Below, piece after piece: positions 36,618 to 48,579 of a stretch of DNA of 64,000 nt (the stretch's first letter is position 1; every line of letters starts with the position of its first letter). A program made the position numbers and the translations under genes. The notes under the pieces were generated by a model that was not told where the DNA came from, did no database searches, and worked only from the letters and a program-made list of their open reading frames with translations. The stretch is from Fasciolopsis buskii (lineage: Eukaryota; Platyhelminthes; Trematoda; Plagiorchiida; Fasciolidae), in contig LUCM01002354.1 in the NCBI GenBank assembly GCA_008360955.1, positions 1-64,000 on the forward strand, read 5' to 3'.

Positions 36618-38330
36618 ATTCAATCTCTTACTATTAATACGTACCAAGTTCATATTTAGTTCATTTTTATTTATCCGAGCTGTTGTACTGGCACCATATT
36701 CTACGTAAGTGGCGTGCGAAAATTGTGCCGTATGAGTCTTTCAAAGAATTTCTTTTCCCAATCTCTGATAAACCGGGTAAGGAAAGTTTCTGACCTTATA
36801 GTTAGACGGCAAAATCATTTAGTTGTTAACCGTAAGCACAGGAACTAATCAGGCGTCAACAACCAGCATATACTGAAGTTATCCGACATAAAGCAGGCTA
36901 TCGGCAATGAACATTTAGCAACCTTCACAGGCTATTACATATCTAATGCGATTTGGTTAAATTTTCGTCCCTATAGCGGAAGGTTTACTACGATGGTGAT
37001 AGACTCACGGGTGGTGAGACAAAGCTGCTGCAAAACGGGACAAATAATACATGTTACTCTCTTAATCAAGTGATCTTCTGACGTCCGTTTGTTGGCGCTT
37101 AAGTTTTCCTAATGCTCCCAGCATAAGTAAATGGACCACCAGGAACAGAAATAAGTCACGAAGATCAACGAATTTGGTGCTGCTGGAAAAAGATCACGTA
37201 GTAGTCAAATAAAGACTAATCTAAACTGGAAAGCCTGGAGGAGTTTACTAAGAATTGCCCTCACGAAGTGGACAACTCTACTGGGTGTTTCAACATCTCG
37301 TATTATCATCGCCGACAGTTGTACTACTCCCCGTGGTGATAAGTTTAACAAATTTGACTTACCGGCATTCAGGATTCGCTTTTAATAACCGACATAATTT
37401 ATATTAATTAGCTCCGTAGAATTAGCTTGTTAATGGTTTTCATCTCATCGAACACAACAGGGCTATGAACAGGTTCATCCTACATAACTCCCTTTGCCTC
37501 TGTGGTCACCCGCATTGTTTGTCCTGACGAGGTGGATGCGACTTCATGCCAAGAACACATGATAGCAATACATTCTACCAGGGTCGTTCTGATACCTGAC
37601 AGGATAGCCGCTCATCACGAGGTCATCGACAGCCACTGAGTTGGTACAGAAACATTGCAGACACTCAATCGACAAACGAGGACGCTGATAAGTAGATTTC
37701 CTGTGCATAACATTTTTAAGTGGATACGTAAGCCGACATATGCGCTGCTCCCATTTGCTAACGAAATATATCTTACAGCTAAAGACGTGAAATGAACCGT
37801 GTATGTTTACTGAGTTTTATGCTTGGCTTTCTTTAATACTCCACCTTATTTCACTGTCATCTGCGGTTCTGCTGATCCGGCCTGGTACTCCACGACTGAC
37901 TGTCAGCTCTATCCTAGTGACATACGAATAATTTCATACCGAAATCAGGTAGCCTCCGATGATGCTGCCAGTTACTTTGTGTACTTCTGGGCAGTCCTGC
38001 TAACAATCAAGATAAAAATTGTTGACCGCAATGATCTGCAATGTGACCTTCATGAACAAAGTTGAAAGATCTATCATTTAGTGCCCCATTCGACTATGGT
38101 ATATTTTTTTTTCGCTTTTTTGAATCTGATAGCACCATTTGAGCCAAAATCATGCGATTTACGATAAGACTGTGCACGCAGTAATGGATAAACATCGTTC
38201 GTAGTTACGTGACATTGCTTATGATCGTATGTTCAACTATCCGTAATTGGTGATAGTTGGATCGCAGAACACAAACTGCTTGGCTGACACAAATCGAAGA
38301 TTAATCTCAATAGATGTGATGTAATCAAAA

Positions 38331-39306
38331 TAAGTCCACTCGTGTGTGTGTGTGTGTCTGTGAAACGGCTGGTGGTCGAAATTATAGTTTGGGGGGATGC
38401 GGTTCACACCGATGACCCAGGTCTTTAACGGATTCGATAGGTTTTCGGGGCTGCCGAGTAGGCCAGGGGAGCTTCACTGTTTGTACGAACACACACAACG
38501 GGGGATCGTATATAATGTTATGTATTGGCATGATTACGAATAACTGAAAACGAGCTTGCTCGTCACACTGTTATTTCTCAATGTGCTCTGTGGGATTATT
38601 CGGAATGCTAAAAAGTAAGAGTAGTCCCTTAATACACTTGCCATGAATGCCCTCCATGTTGTCATTTTCGGTGTTGGCTGGCAATAAAATTAGGGAAGCT
38701 AACCCAGCCATGCATGCTCTTGCGCCCACTCTGTGCACTAATGCACTCACTGCGGCGGTGTTTGCTTTGGTTGTTCTGACTGGTTGTTGTGAACGTCAGC
38801 TGATCGCGTGTATTTGGCGTTATGTCCAAATTGGCCAGTGAAATTTCAGAAATCTTGTTGCACCAGTAGACAACGCACACGTACAGAGCGGCTGTCATTA
38901 TTTCGTTTCCCTGCATTGATTCACGCACATCGTGAGTGCTAGCACACGGAGTAAAATGTGCTGAAAAATAACGTTGTTTATCGGAAGGAGGCTGTGCTGA
39001 GTATGCACAGTTGGTGGATGACAACTGAAGGGGTATCTCCCAGTAGACACGGAATTTTTCGGGCCCTTATAGAGTAGTAGTTGGTAGCAATGTCCTTATG
39101 AGTAACAGAAGCAAAAATGAGCCAGTTTTACGTGAAAAATAGATGACCCATCACCGCTGCTATCTACAGCACTGCACATTATTGAATACAGATTTTTTCG
39201 AAATCTGGTAATGACTTACTAAAATCACCTCTTGTAAGTGAAAGTGCGTTATGAAAATAGTGAGGTCCTTATTTCTCGATTGCGAAATTAATGAGAAAAG
39301 CAGCTG
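38331..39306. repeat. Unclassified ~975-bp repeat, copy B
   Basis: Near-identical to 33451-34422 in the same orientation, with start points 4880 bp apart. Flanking DNA differs on both sides, apart from a short GTAATC match just upstream, so the unit itself is about 975 bp. The near-identity contrasts with every other repeat in the window. Confidence 0.9.
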
Positions 39307-40639
39307 TAGCATTCGGTAAATTTTTCCCTTACGATGTAATCGCGCAGACAACAAAGAAGCAAAGCCGCTGCAATCCTGTCATGCGTCAAAAAATACGAAT
39401 CAGAATACTCCTTGGATGTGGCATATCTCCCTACCCGGAACATAATGCCCTGAACACATGGATTCCAGATCGGCCCGGTGTAGCAGTACACGGTCTATCT
39501 GACCTCTCAAACAAGGTTTTATAGAACGGGATATCGATAGACCAGTCTTCATATGCGATTTGAACATGGTTGCTAAACGCTACATAACAGAAATTGGGCA
39601 TTGATTAGTGTCTTGCCGGTTTAACCGGTTTTGTTGTTAGACAACTGGTGCCCAGTAATGGTTGAGAAATGCCAAGTGTCGTCTATGGGCCCACTGCGGA
39701 GCATTTTTTCCGTTGGATTAGGATCGCCACTTTCGTAGATAGGCTTCGATCTTTTATGTTATTCACTGGTGTTTCTATTAGAATGCAGACTAGATGACAG
39801 GATTCATTCGTGTCGTCATAACTATTACACATGTTCTGTTTTCCATAGTTTATCCAGGTACAGTTATTTTTATTTATGTCCTCAATAATATTAGAAATAA
39901 GTTTCAGTCAACGTTTAAACGGTTCATTTAGTAGGCATCAAGCACCTGTAATTACCAACTTCGGTTTTTGTTTTCGCACCCATTTCGACCCCCAAAAAGG
40001 CGAACAGAATGTCAGGGTCTTCGTCCATCGTTCCTTATTTGTACGAATCCGGTTACCGAGATAAGCAGAGAACAAAGAATAAATTAGTCATACCTATGGA
40101 TGCTCTGCGTACGTCCATATTCATATCGTCCCCGTAAACTAAATGCATCCATAGTAAAATTCCAGTCAACCACAACAACCCGCTTCAACTTCCACGCTGG
40201 TTGAGTCAAACGTCTCTATATTGTATCGGTTATTGCGCAGGACTGCGGTGCCCACTGCTTCCAACAGGATGGGCAGTGCTAGTACGTTGCTGCTCAGATA
40301 TCCCATGCACAGTTAACGCATTGCTACCTAGTGGACCAGAATTCCGAGTCCAAGAGCTTCGAAAGAAAATCCCCTTTTGCAGTGAGGCCGTCACGAAGCA
40401 TCGCTCATCCAAATGACTCCAACACCCCTATTTTAGGGACCCTTACCAACCTTCTTTCTTCCGCGCTAGGGATCTATGAAATGCGTCGGACGGCAGCATT
40501 GGTGGAAGAGGAAATAAAATGCACCCGTTGCTTACTCTTAAGTGTGTACTTCATCTGGCTTTCCTCAATGGTTACACACTGGAAGAGGCACAACAACAAG
40601 CAGCCTTAGCTAGAGCTCATGAAACTTTTAAAGTAGATG
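39307..40639. other. No supported gene
   Basis: Lies between copy B of the 975-bp repeat and the non-LTR fragment. Short frames only, no motif recognised. Confidence 0.4.
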
Positions 40640-42340
40640 ACTTCCGTGTCTTTCATAATTTCAAATGGTCGTATCTCCTTCCAAATAATGAAATCCCCAT
40701 GGAGACGCAAGGAGCACTTCTACAAATCCCGTAATAACTTAGATGTATGATATATTTCCAATCTAATAAAAGCTGAAATCAAACGCATCGACGGTACGTT
40801 CGCCAGCCAACTTTTAAGTGGTAACAACCGATTCCTATGGTATGGCATCCGACTGCTGTATGGGGAGAAAAAGAGATGTGAAATGTTCTGCGGATGTCGA
40901 CGACATTCATTATGCTTTCATTCATCCTTCCACTTATACACTAGTCACATTTGGACAGTGATGTGGCAGTGGCAGATTTTTCTAGGGAAGAGGTGTTTGA
41001 CGTCCTGCCACAGGGATTGATCCTGACAGCTTGCCCTCAGCTCTTTTAAAGCATGGTGCTATGACCTTGACGGGCGCGCTTACTTCTCGGATTAACTCAT
41101 CATTAAGCTCGTCTTCTATTCCCGACTGCTGCAGACCCCTCACTACTGTTCTCTTCCTAAAGTCTACCAGTTCCACTGCTTTAGCTAAGCGCTTCCCCTA
41201 TCGCCTTAAAATCTTCTGGACCTAAAATGACAGATCGTGCTGTGCTTAAGCGCCTGCGTTCTTCTACGTATACTCCTGACGATCCATTTCAGTTTGCCTA
41301 TAAATTTGACAGGTCCACTCGGGATGCTATTGCCTCCCTTACTGACCACATCTGTAAGTCCTTAAAGACATCGATGGAGTCTGTGCGTTGCGCCTTTCTA
41401 GACTATTTGTCGGCATTCGATTCCTTCCCACGGTCTCTTCTACTTCACAAACTGGAAACATTTGGTTGTCCCAGGCCCTTATTAGCATGGTTGTCTGATT
41501 ACTTTATTACCCGAACCCAGTACACACGAATAAGCGATTAAACTACGAAACCGTTGATTAACAACTCAGGAGTGCTTCAGGGTGCTGTTCTTTCACCGTA
41601 CCTCTACCCTTATCACATCAGCGACTTATCAAACAGCTCACCCGGTCATCTGTTTAAGTACGCGAACGATGTTGCCCTCTTTCAAGATGTTTCGAAAAAA
41701 GATGATCTTTAAAGTTTCGCCAACTCATGATTTATCAACTATTTCTCTGCGCAGTTTAGTTTAAAGCTCAACACATCCAATTAGTTCGAGTCTTTGTTCT
41801 TTCTCTCTCGGTCAGTCTACCCATCCGAAATATCTTTTATCAATTTAGAAACATTTCCCAGGGTTGATTCAGTGAAATATCTGTGTCATAAATCTCCGAC
41901 GACCGTCATTTCAAATCAGGAAGTTCCGATACTACAAGGTGAAACAAAGCACCACACCAATGCGTTCTTCCAATCCTTCTCTACTCTGTTATTCTTCAAA
42001 GTTTACTTAAAAAATATTTTAAATTTTTCACTCGGGCTATTAATTATTAGCCGTGTGTCCTTCGTACCACTAAATAAATTGTCCCTAATTCTGTGATTAA
42101 CACTTACCAGCATGTGAGAAGTTTGCTGACAAAGTTCTTTTTGATCCTGCGTCTCCTTCGCAGGACGATCTTTCAAAGTGCCACTCTCATATTTCTACAA
42201 GATCCGCTTTTCGTTCCATACTCTCTCTAAAATCAATATCTATAGGAGTCCCGTTGCCCCATATTCAGCACGCATTTTGACAAACCGAGACCGTGTTTTA
42301 GTTAAATTCTCGAACAACCTATCACGTGTTCTTATCATTC
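40640..42340 (+). pseudogene. Non-LTR retrotransposon fragment (CR1/Jockey-like RT)
   Basis: Plus-strand blocks in changing frames: SNLIKAEIKRIDGTFAS and FLWYGIRLLYGEKKRCEMF (40740-40900); PSALLKHGAMTLTGALTSRI (41031-41100); QFAYKFDRSTRDAIASL, VRCAFLDYLSAFDSFPRS and LLAWLSDYFITRTQYTRIS (41227-41541); QGAVLSPYLYPYHISDL and YANDVALF (a degraded YADD box, 41575-41690); KFADKVLFDPASPSQDD and STRSAFRSI (42115-42230). The domain order is that of a non-LTR reverse transcriptase with its 3' end. Many stops. The endonuclease was not found upstream. Confidence 0.75.
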
Positions 42341-42399
42341 CTCGGTGAGTCTTTTTTCATTTTTACAAGGTGATGATTATAACTTTTGCTATTCTCTCA

Positions 42400-43080
42400 T
42401 TTTTCGACTGAAATGCGATATTTTTGTACGCAAAAGTCTGCACAGTACAGTACAATACGATAATCGACTTTCAAGACCCAGATATAACTCCATTTTTCGC
42501 TTCACTTTTCACGCGTCAGATGATCCGATATCGGGCACTCGTTGTCATACTGATATCGAGTTTGCATTGGACGTGCACAATTAACCTGGATCCCAGTCAA
42601 CCGTTATCTGCATGCATTTGGATTCCGTGTCAAAAGCAACCGACTGAAAAGCCGACGTTCATTGTTCGTATTTGCTTTCATCGACATCACCTCTCCAGCA
42701 GCTAAAGACGAGTTTTATCAAGACCTACCCAGATTACTTCGGACTAAGAGGTCGACGAACATTATGGTCACTGATGGCGACTTTAATGCTTAAATTGATA
42801 GTTCTCTGGAAACAGAAAAGCACATCCGATAGTATCGAAAACGACTGTCTCATCCTTATTTGGTCCGACCAGACTGACTCCAGCGAAAACAGTTCTCCTC
42901 ATAAGAAGCGATACCGGCCCAACTCGCGCCCTCCATACCTCTCACATCGATCACATTGCCACTGGTCGCCGATATCGTGGATCACTTAAACATTGTCAAC
43001 AATTGTAACCCACATTGATGAACTCCGGTCAAGCCTTGATCTAGACCTAGTCTATGGTCGCGAATATCCGTGCAGCACAG
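42400..43080 (+). pseudogene. RTE endonuclease fragment
   Basis: Plus-strand blocks: ...TWIPVNRYLHAFGFRVKSN (about 42585-42640), FVFAFIDITSPAAKDEFYQD (42660-42720), TNIMVTDGDFNA at the endonuclease core followed by a stop (42755-42790), LETEKHI, then a region resembling the RTE IDHIAI.YRW block (42930-42990). It directly follows the non-LTR fragment ending near 42340. Only the 5' half of an RTE is present. Confidence 0.75.
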
Positions 43081-44139
43081 CTGGTTCTAGGTGATAGCCG
43101 CTGATTTTCAAGTCGTTAATCTCTCTCTCACAGACACGCACGCACACACACACGAACCCTCAGAATCCGAGCGAAGGCTGGGAACAGACCAATGATGCTC
43201 GGACGTACGGGCCTTATAAACGACAAGTACGTTGGTTGTCGCTTGCTCTGCTTCATGTATCCCTCCGAATGTCACTTGAAATAAGGTGCATAAATCCCCA
43301 GAATATTAGTCTGAAAAATAGCCCCAATCGGCGGTGAACAGAAAACTACAAAGGGGTGTGGCTATCGCCAATTAGTAATGCTGGCCCACGATAAACAGGC
43401 ACTAGTGGTGTCGGAGTAGGTCCGTTCAGACTACCCGATTCGGGAGCAGAAGATTCCTTCAACACGATGGTTAGAGGCTTCAAGCGGAATAAATAAGTGT
43501 CACATTCCATGGCGTCGTTGGGTTGGAAGAATTTTCGATCCTCTATAGCCCCTCTATTTTGTAGTCTCTTATCTTTCTTTCGCTACTATTCGATGATGCG
43601 AAGCAAACCGAAATCACAGTGCTAGAGCAGTGCCAAGATTTACAAAAGAAAAATTGGACAGCTCGGCTAGTACTACCACGTCATCATCATTTCTATTCAG
43701 CTAGGCAAGCTCCACTGCCCGATGCATTTTCCCAAGAGTTTTAAGTTCCTGTAGAAAAAGCGCATATACAAGTAGAACAGAGAATGAACCTACACAGAAA
43801 GGAAAAGACAAGAATGCTACAGTGGCCAACATACAGAACACAGCTTAACTGTACAAATGAAAGCATGATCGTCACTGTTCACGGTTCATTGCCTTATCAT
43901 TCAGTGTTTCCAGTCAGCCTGTTGTGGAGTCCTTCGAACCCCAAATGCGAAGACGTCATACACCTACTGTGCACTTTCTCATTCCAAGTTACCACGTCAT
44001 TTGTGAACCTTCAAACGCCTTCTTCCACTCTGCAGGAGGAACGCAAAATATGCCACGGTATGATGGACCAGTGTTTGCCACAGGCAAAACGTGACCCAAC
44101 CAACGTAATCAACTAAGCTTCATACGCTGAAATACAATG
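43081..44139. other. No supported gene; short CA-rich tract
   Basis: Contains a small CA-rich run near 43136-43155. A 110-codon frame at 43784-44116 has no recognisable domain. Nothing else supported. Confidence 0.4.
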
Positions 44140-44545
44140 TTATCAAAACCATATTCCTAAATTCCACATTGCTCACCCAGGCACTCCATCCAATCCATGC
44201 GATGGTGCGTAGACATCGGTGACCGAAAACCTCGGAGCGACGAATATCGACACGTAGCTTGCGACCACACAACAGAACCGAGTGCCCTGTGACACAATAC
44301 GCACGACCTTTTACCTTCAAGGAAATACCAGGCCCACACCACAGGTGCTTCAGTTCTGCCTGTGCCTATCGGGCCTTGGATAAATGCGTGCTCACCTCCA
44401 CTTCCGTGCTACCATCGTTCGACGCGCAGCTTCCAAGGTAAGTGGAACGGTCCACAATCGTTAATTCCTCTCCATTCAGTATCCAGTTCGGGACTAATGT
44501 GATCCAGTCTCGTGACAGCACTTAACAATTTGAAGGTGAGANTCT
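44140..44545 (-). pseudogene. RTE 3'-terminal fragment
   Basis: Minus-strand translation gives ELTIVDRSTYLGSCASNDGS (about 44410-44470), KHLWCGPGISLKVKGRAY, then FGHRCLRTIAWIGW and VSNVEFRN (44160-44300). This is the same C-terminal region as the RTE at 1-360. The DNA is also alignable (CACATTGCTCACCC in both). An ambiguous base n lies at 44542. Frame changes show it is inactive. Confidence 0.8.
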
Positions 44546-45196
44546 GGTCTATTTTACTCAAGTTTGAATTTAGTCTCATGGAGAACAACCAATAATAATA
44601 GGTTTTGTGTCTGGATCGGTCTTCGCTAGGCCAGTGATGTGCCCTAATGTTGCTCCTAACCATGCTTTTGAATGGAGCGTGATAAATCGATTTCTATCTC
44701 CATCGTTGTTCTGACCTATAAGCTCTCTGTCTCTCTCTCAAACACACACACAATTTCCTGCTTTCTTATTTATTTGAATCTTCTGTTCTTCATTTCACCG
44801 TACGTGTAATACAGTTCAATATGTCTATCGGTTGAATTATTTGAAATGTACATGGCTTCAAAATCTTTGCTGGCTCATAGATTGTTGATCCACAATTTCG
44901 AGAATATCCACATCGAACTTTATGCCCTTCTTTTTCGTGGTCTTACATGAGAAACGGTGGGCCATGCCTAATTCCAGTTGGGTTGTGTCCAAATATTCGA
45001 GTGGATACTTTTCGACCGGTTTGATCAATCTAGTATTTGTCGCAATTCATGGACTCCATTCTACGTGGAACGCTTTCTCCATGGTTTTCAGTCCCTCTTT
45101 TGATTTTGACCCGTCTTTTCGTACTTTTTCACGGCCTACGTGCCACTGCGCTTCCTTGAGATTGACGCAGTTCTGGTATATGGCAGAAAAATATTT

Positions 45197-45325
45197 CTTC
45201 ATTAAATAATTCACCATGTGATACCATCGCTCAACTCACCATAAAGAAACCATGGAAGCACTGTAAAGCTGTTAGGAATGATCAGCAGTGCATATCCACC
45301 GCGCCCGAACTGGGACGCGAACCCG
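45197..45325 (-). mobile_element. Truncated copy of tRNA-bearing MITE-like element
   Basis: Begins with ATTAAATAATTCACCATGTG, continues CGCTCAACTCACC and AAGAAACCATGG like the inverted end at 36.2 kb, and ends inside the tRNA-like module (GCGCCCGAACTGGGACGCGA then ACCC). The remainder of the module and the second inverted end are missing. Confidence 0.65.
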
Positions 45326-45969
45326 AAATATTTCTGTCTGGTTTTCCTCTTTGGCTCGTTTCTTTGTTCATTCAGAGTTCCCAATTCGCATTTACAGCAG
45401 TCTCCTCCTCAGAACGTGACTCCGACGAAACAGACTGTGGAGGTGTGGCGGACTAGCTGTAGAGCAAGCTAACAGTAGAGCCACGCTAAATTGTGTTTTC
45501 AAGCGCTCTATTCACTTTATGAATCATGCGTGTTGGTGTAGTCTAGCAAACTGTCATCTTCACAGATGTGATATCATCTCGACTGGAGATCAAGCGTTTG
45601 TGACCCACAAATTGAGTTCAATCATCATATACTTACGAAACCTGGCAAACTTGGCATTTTCGGACAACAGTTTTCAAGGCCACACACTGCTTCACCCAAA
45701 CCCAGTGCTTTCATATCAACGATTCGGATATTTGCCTTGCTGCAGCATGCTTCATCTTCTACACCCACCCAAAGCACCAGATTTTGTGACTTCAGAGTAT
45801 ACATGTGTTGAACTCACGCCTTATTAAGAGAGGGGCTTCCGTTAACCCCATGTCAGCAGGGAAGAAGTGGAGTAGCGAATCAGTAGAACGACGGCGTCAT
45901 GTGTGTACATTTTTCATTCATTTGTTTTCTTTCCTAACCCATTTTAACCTTCCAATGTTTTGACCGAGA

Positions 45970-46025
45970 TCCGACATTATTTAGTGAACGCAAAAGTCTA
46001 TACAACACAATACAATACACTAGTG
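45970..46025 (+). repeat. Short repeat shared with RTE fragment at 42.4 kb
   Basis: GAACGCAAAAGTCTATACAA resembles GTACGCAAAAGTCTGCACAG near 42426, and an ACAATAC block follows in both. It may be a remnant of the RTE 5' region. No coding blocks follow. Confidence 0.4.
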
Positions 46026-46030
46026 TCATC

Positions 46031-47189
46031 TATTAGGTGTGATGACCTTGAGAATTGCCCTAGTCATACTCATTGTTAAATAACTGGAATATTCTCGCGG
46101 CATTGGGTTTCATTTTTCCATTCAACGCAAGCTTCGACTCTGCAATTTCTAATTGAATATTGTGTTCCATCACGTCCCACTTTGTCCGTTTGGGTTGATG
46201 TCAGATGATCTAGAGGATTTTTGATCGCATGATCTGTACGCGATTGATATGCTGAAGGGGATCCACTGGGGTTAAGAATTGTCATGTTGCGGTATTTGGA
46301 GGATTCTAACGGTAGATAATATATCCACAAGGTCAGAATCAGTTTCCTTACAAACCGGATGGGTCGATCGTCAGGTCATTGATTCGTCGAAATCTACGCA
46401 TGATGATATCTGTCGAAGGTTAGCATGCAGCCACTGATCATCTGTAAATGATGGTGCACTTCTCCGCGGACAACGGTTGGTCCACAGACGAGCGCTGGCG
46501 ATATATATATGTATATATAAAGTGTTCTCCAGTCTCACTTTGGCTGAGTCCGGCTAAATGCATTCATGTGTTTATCATGTTCTCGAGCGGGCTCCGTCAT
46601 TTTCTAGATCTACCCCATTTTGCCGATTAACCTCTGCACATAATCACTACGTATCTGTACCATTTTTCTCACGTTACTTCCATCGGGTGTTTTTAAGCGC
46701 TGTCCATAACTGTCTTGGAAACTGCATGATGACAGTTCTTGCATAATCTGTTCACTGCGTTGCTCTTGTCCACTCCATTGACTTGGCGTCAATATCTCAA
46801 TCTTCTTCTTTAAATGTTTGGAATTTTAATGGGACACGAAACTAATTCCAGAACTTGCCAGAGAACGATAGCACTTAAGAACCGTACTAACTCGTTCTCG
46901 AATTTGCCGGCATAATGTGTACTCCCAGGGCAGCCTCATTATTTCCTCAAGACGCGATCTTTCTGCTTCCATTTGAATGCTCATAGTCACTATGCTGCAC
47001 GACCTCGATCCATTACGAGTTCGACCAAAGTCAGTTCAGATCAGCAGTTGTTTCAAAAGTCTAAACACGTTGGATTTTCAGTCTTAACTGGTCGACTTCG
47101 TGCAAATGTCGTAGTCCGGCCGCGGGATTTGTGACGTACAGCTGAATTTCGCAGCATTCCCAGGAAGAATAAACCTATCCGAATTCCTA
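46031..47189. other. No supported gene
   Basis: Only short open frames (for example 46330-46076, minus) without known motifs, and a small alternating AT tract near 46501-46520. Confidence 0.4.
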
Positions 47190-47985
47190 ATGTTCACACC
47201 AAAAGACGCGAATATGGCTTTGTCAATGAACTCTTTTCAGGTGGACATATGGGTGGTCTACGGAAACTCTGTATTTAAACAAAACCTGTCAAACGAAGCG
47301 AAGAGGAGCGCATCCGTACGAAGAACATAAACTGGAGCAGAATTTCCGGTCGTTTCGCGTCAGAGCTTTGGCCGTACAACTAATTTTTTTGGACTACAAT
47401 CTACCTGAATCGCATTGGAATTCCTGAAACAGTGGATTCCACCCCTGAACCAGCTGTTTTGGAAAACGCAGGATGACCAAATGAAAACAAACGATAAGCT
47501 ATCGACTCAGGCTCTCAAGTGGGGGTACCGGAAACGATTGATGCTCTGAACATGTTGTTTCAAGTATACGTCTCCTTCTATCTTAACAAATCTGAAAGGG
47601 ACGTTGTGCGAATCGTTCACTTCGCGTTTCAGGTGTTCCTTGGAGCGTAGTTCGAGACTATTGTGATAGAATGTTCCGTCAAGATCGAGCACCATGAAGC
47701 CCGATCAAATCTGCTCGCATCTCAGAGCTGTTCGTCACTATGTGGCGAGGGGGCATTTTGGCGGTGAAATCCAACAGGGTGAGCGAAACCACGTTCGGAA
47801 ATATCCCATATGGGGAGCATTGTACCACACCGACGAAGAAATCATCTCACACTACTGGCGTTTGAACTGTACCGTACATCATGCTATTCATTTAACCCGT
47901 CTTCAGTTTGTCATAAATATTTCCACTGACAGACGAAACCCTCTAATCGATTGTAATGCCCTCGTGTTCGGGGCGCGCATTTAGG
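47190..47985. other. Coding-like fragments, unidentified
   Basis: A plus-strand frame near 47225-47275 reads NELFSGGHMGGLRKL, reminiscent of the GGHxG zinc-binding block before an LTR-retrotransposon integrase. A minus-strand frame at 47695-47507 (62 aa) starts MVLDLDGTFYHNSLELRS and contains FRFVKIEGDVYLKQHV. A 96-codon plus frame starts at 47694. No two of these form a coherent protein, so identity is open. Confidence 0.2.
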
Positions 47986-48082
47986 TCTACTCATCCAGTC
48001 TCAAGTTTAGCCTGTATTTTTGAATTTTTAACCGAATGCGATTCCGGACAGATAAGCGACGGAGTCACGTGACTTCAGCGGT

Positions 48083-48579
48083 GTGAGTAAGTGCAAATCA
48101 AAGGTTGCACAGGTTTCCAGTTTTAAATTGACATGGCGCGCAAATCGACTTTTTGTCTATCGCCTGGGTATTGACGGAACATCCACCCCCGCGAAACGGC
48201 CATGTTTTTGCGAGCGTTCAACGTTGGAACGTAAGCTCTCACCCCGGATAACTGAGACTTACAACTGTCCTACCCCGCATTTGGTAACTAGTACCGGTTG
48301 ATGTTAAATGTCAGCTGCTATTACTTTTCAACGTGTGTGAAAAGTGATCAATCAGAAGGAAGCGAAGCTAGGGAGGATAATTGTTGGTGTTTATTTTGTA
48401 CAGAAAAATCAAAAATGTTCCATCTTAGCAGCAGTGTGGAATCGCCCCACAAACCCGTTAAAAGTATTGCTGTTGATAGTGAAAATGACGTTTCGTATTG
48501 CGTATTTCCGTTGATGGCTGGGAAATTGAAAATGCATATAAATATCTGTCTACCCCAGGATTACGAGATGTGTACCTAA
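48083..48579 (+). other. Possible terminal exon, unidentified
   Basis: The frame 48298-48579 (93 codons) ends at a stop followed by AT-rich DNA with AATAAA-like signals further on (48822). Its distal half (HKPVKSIAVDSENDVSYCVF) has balanced composition. A weak acceptor-like site (TCAATCAG) lies at about 48355. No domain was recognised, so this is only a candidate. Confidence 0.15.

Noticed and set aside
33451..39306. LTR retrotransposon with 975-bp LTRs around a 3.9-kb interior
   Set aside because: No TG...CA ends, no primer-binding site or polypurine tract next to the copies, no gag-pol, no target duplication seen; the interior contains old diverged repeats.
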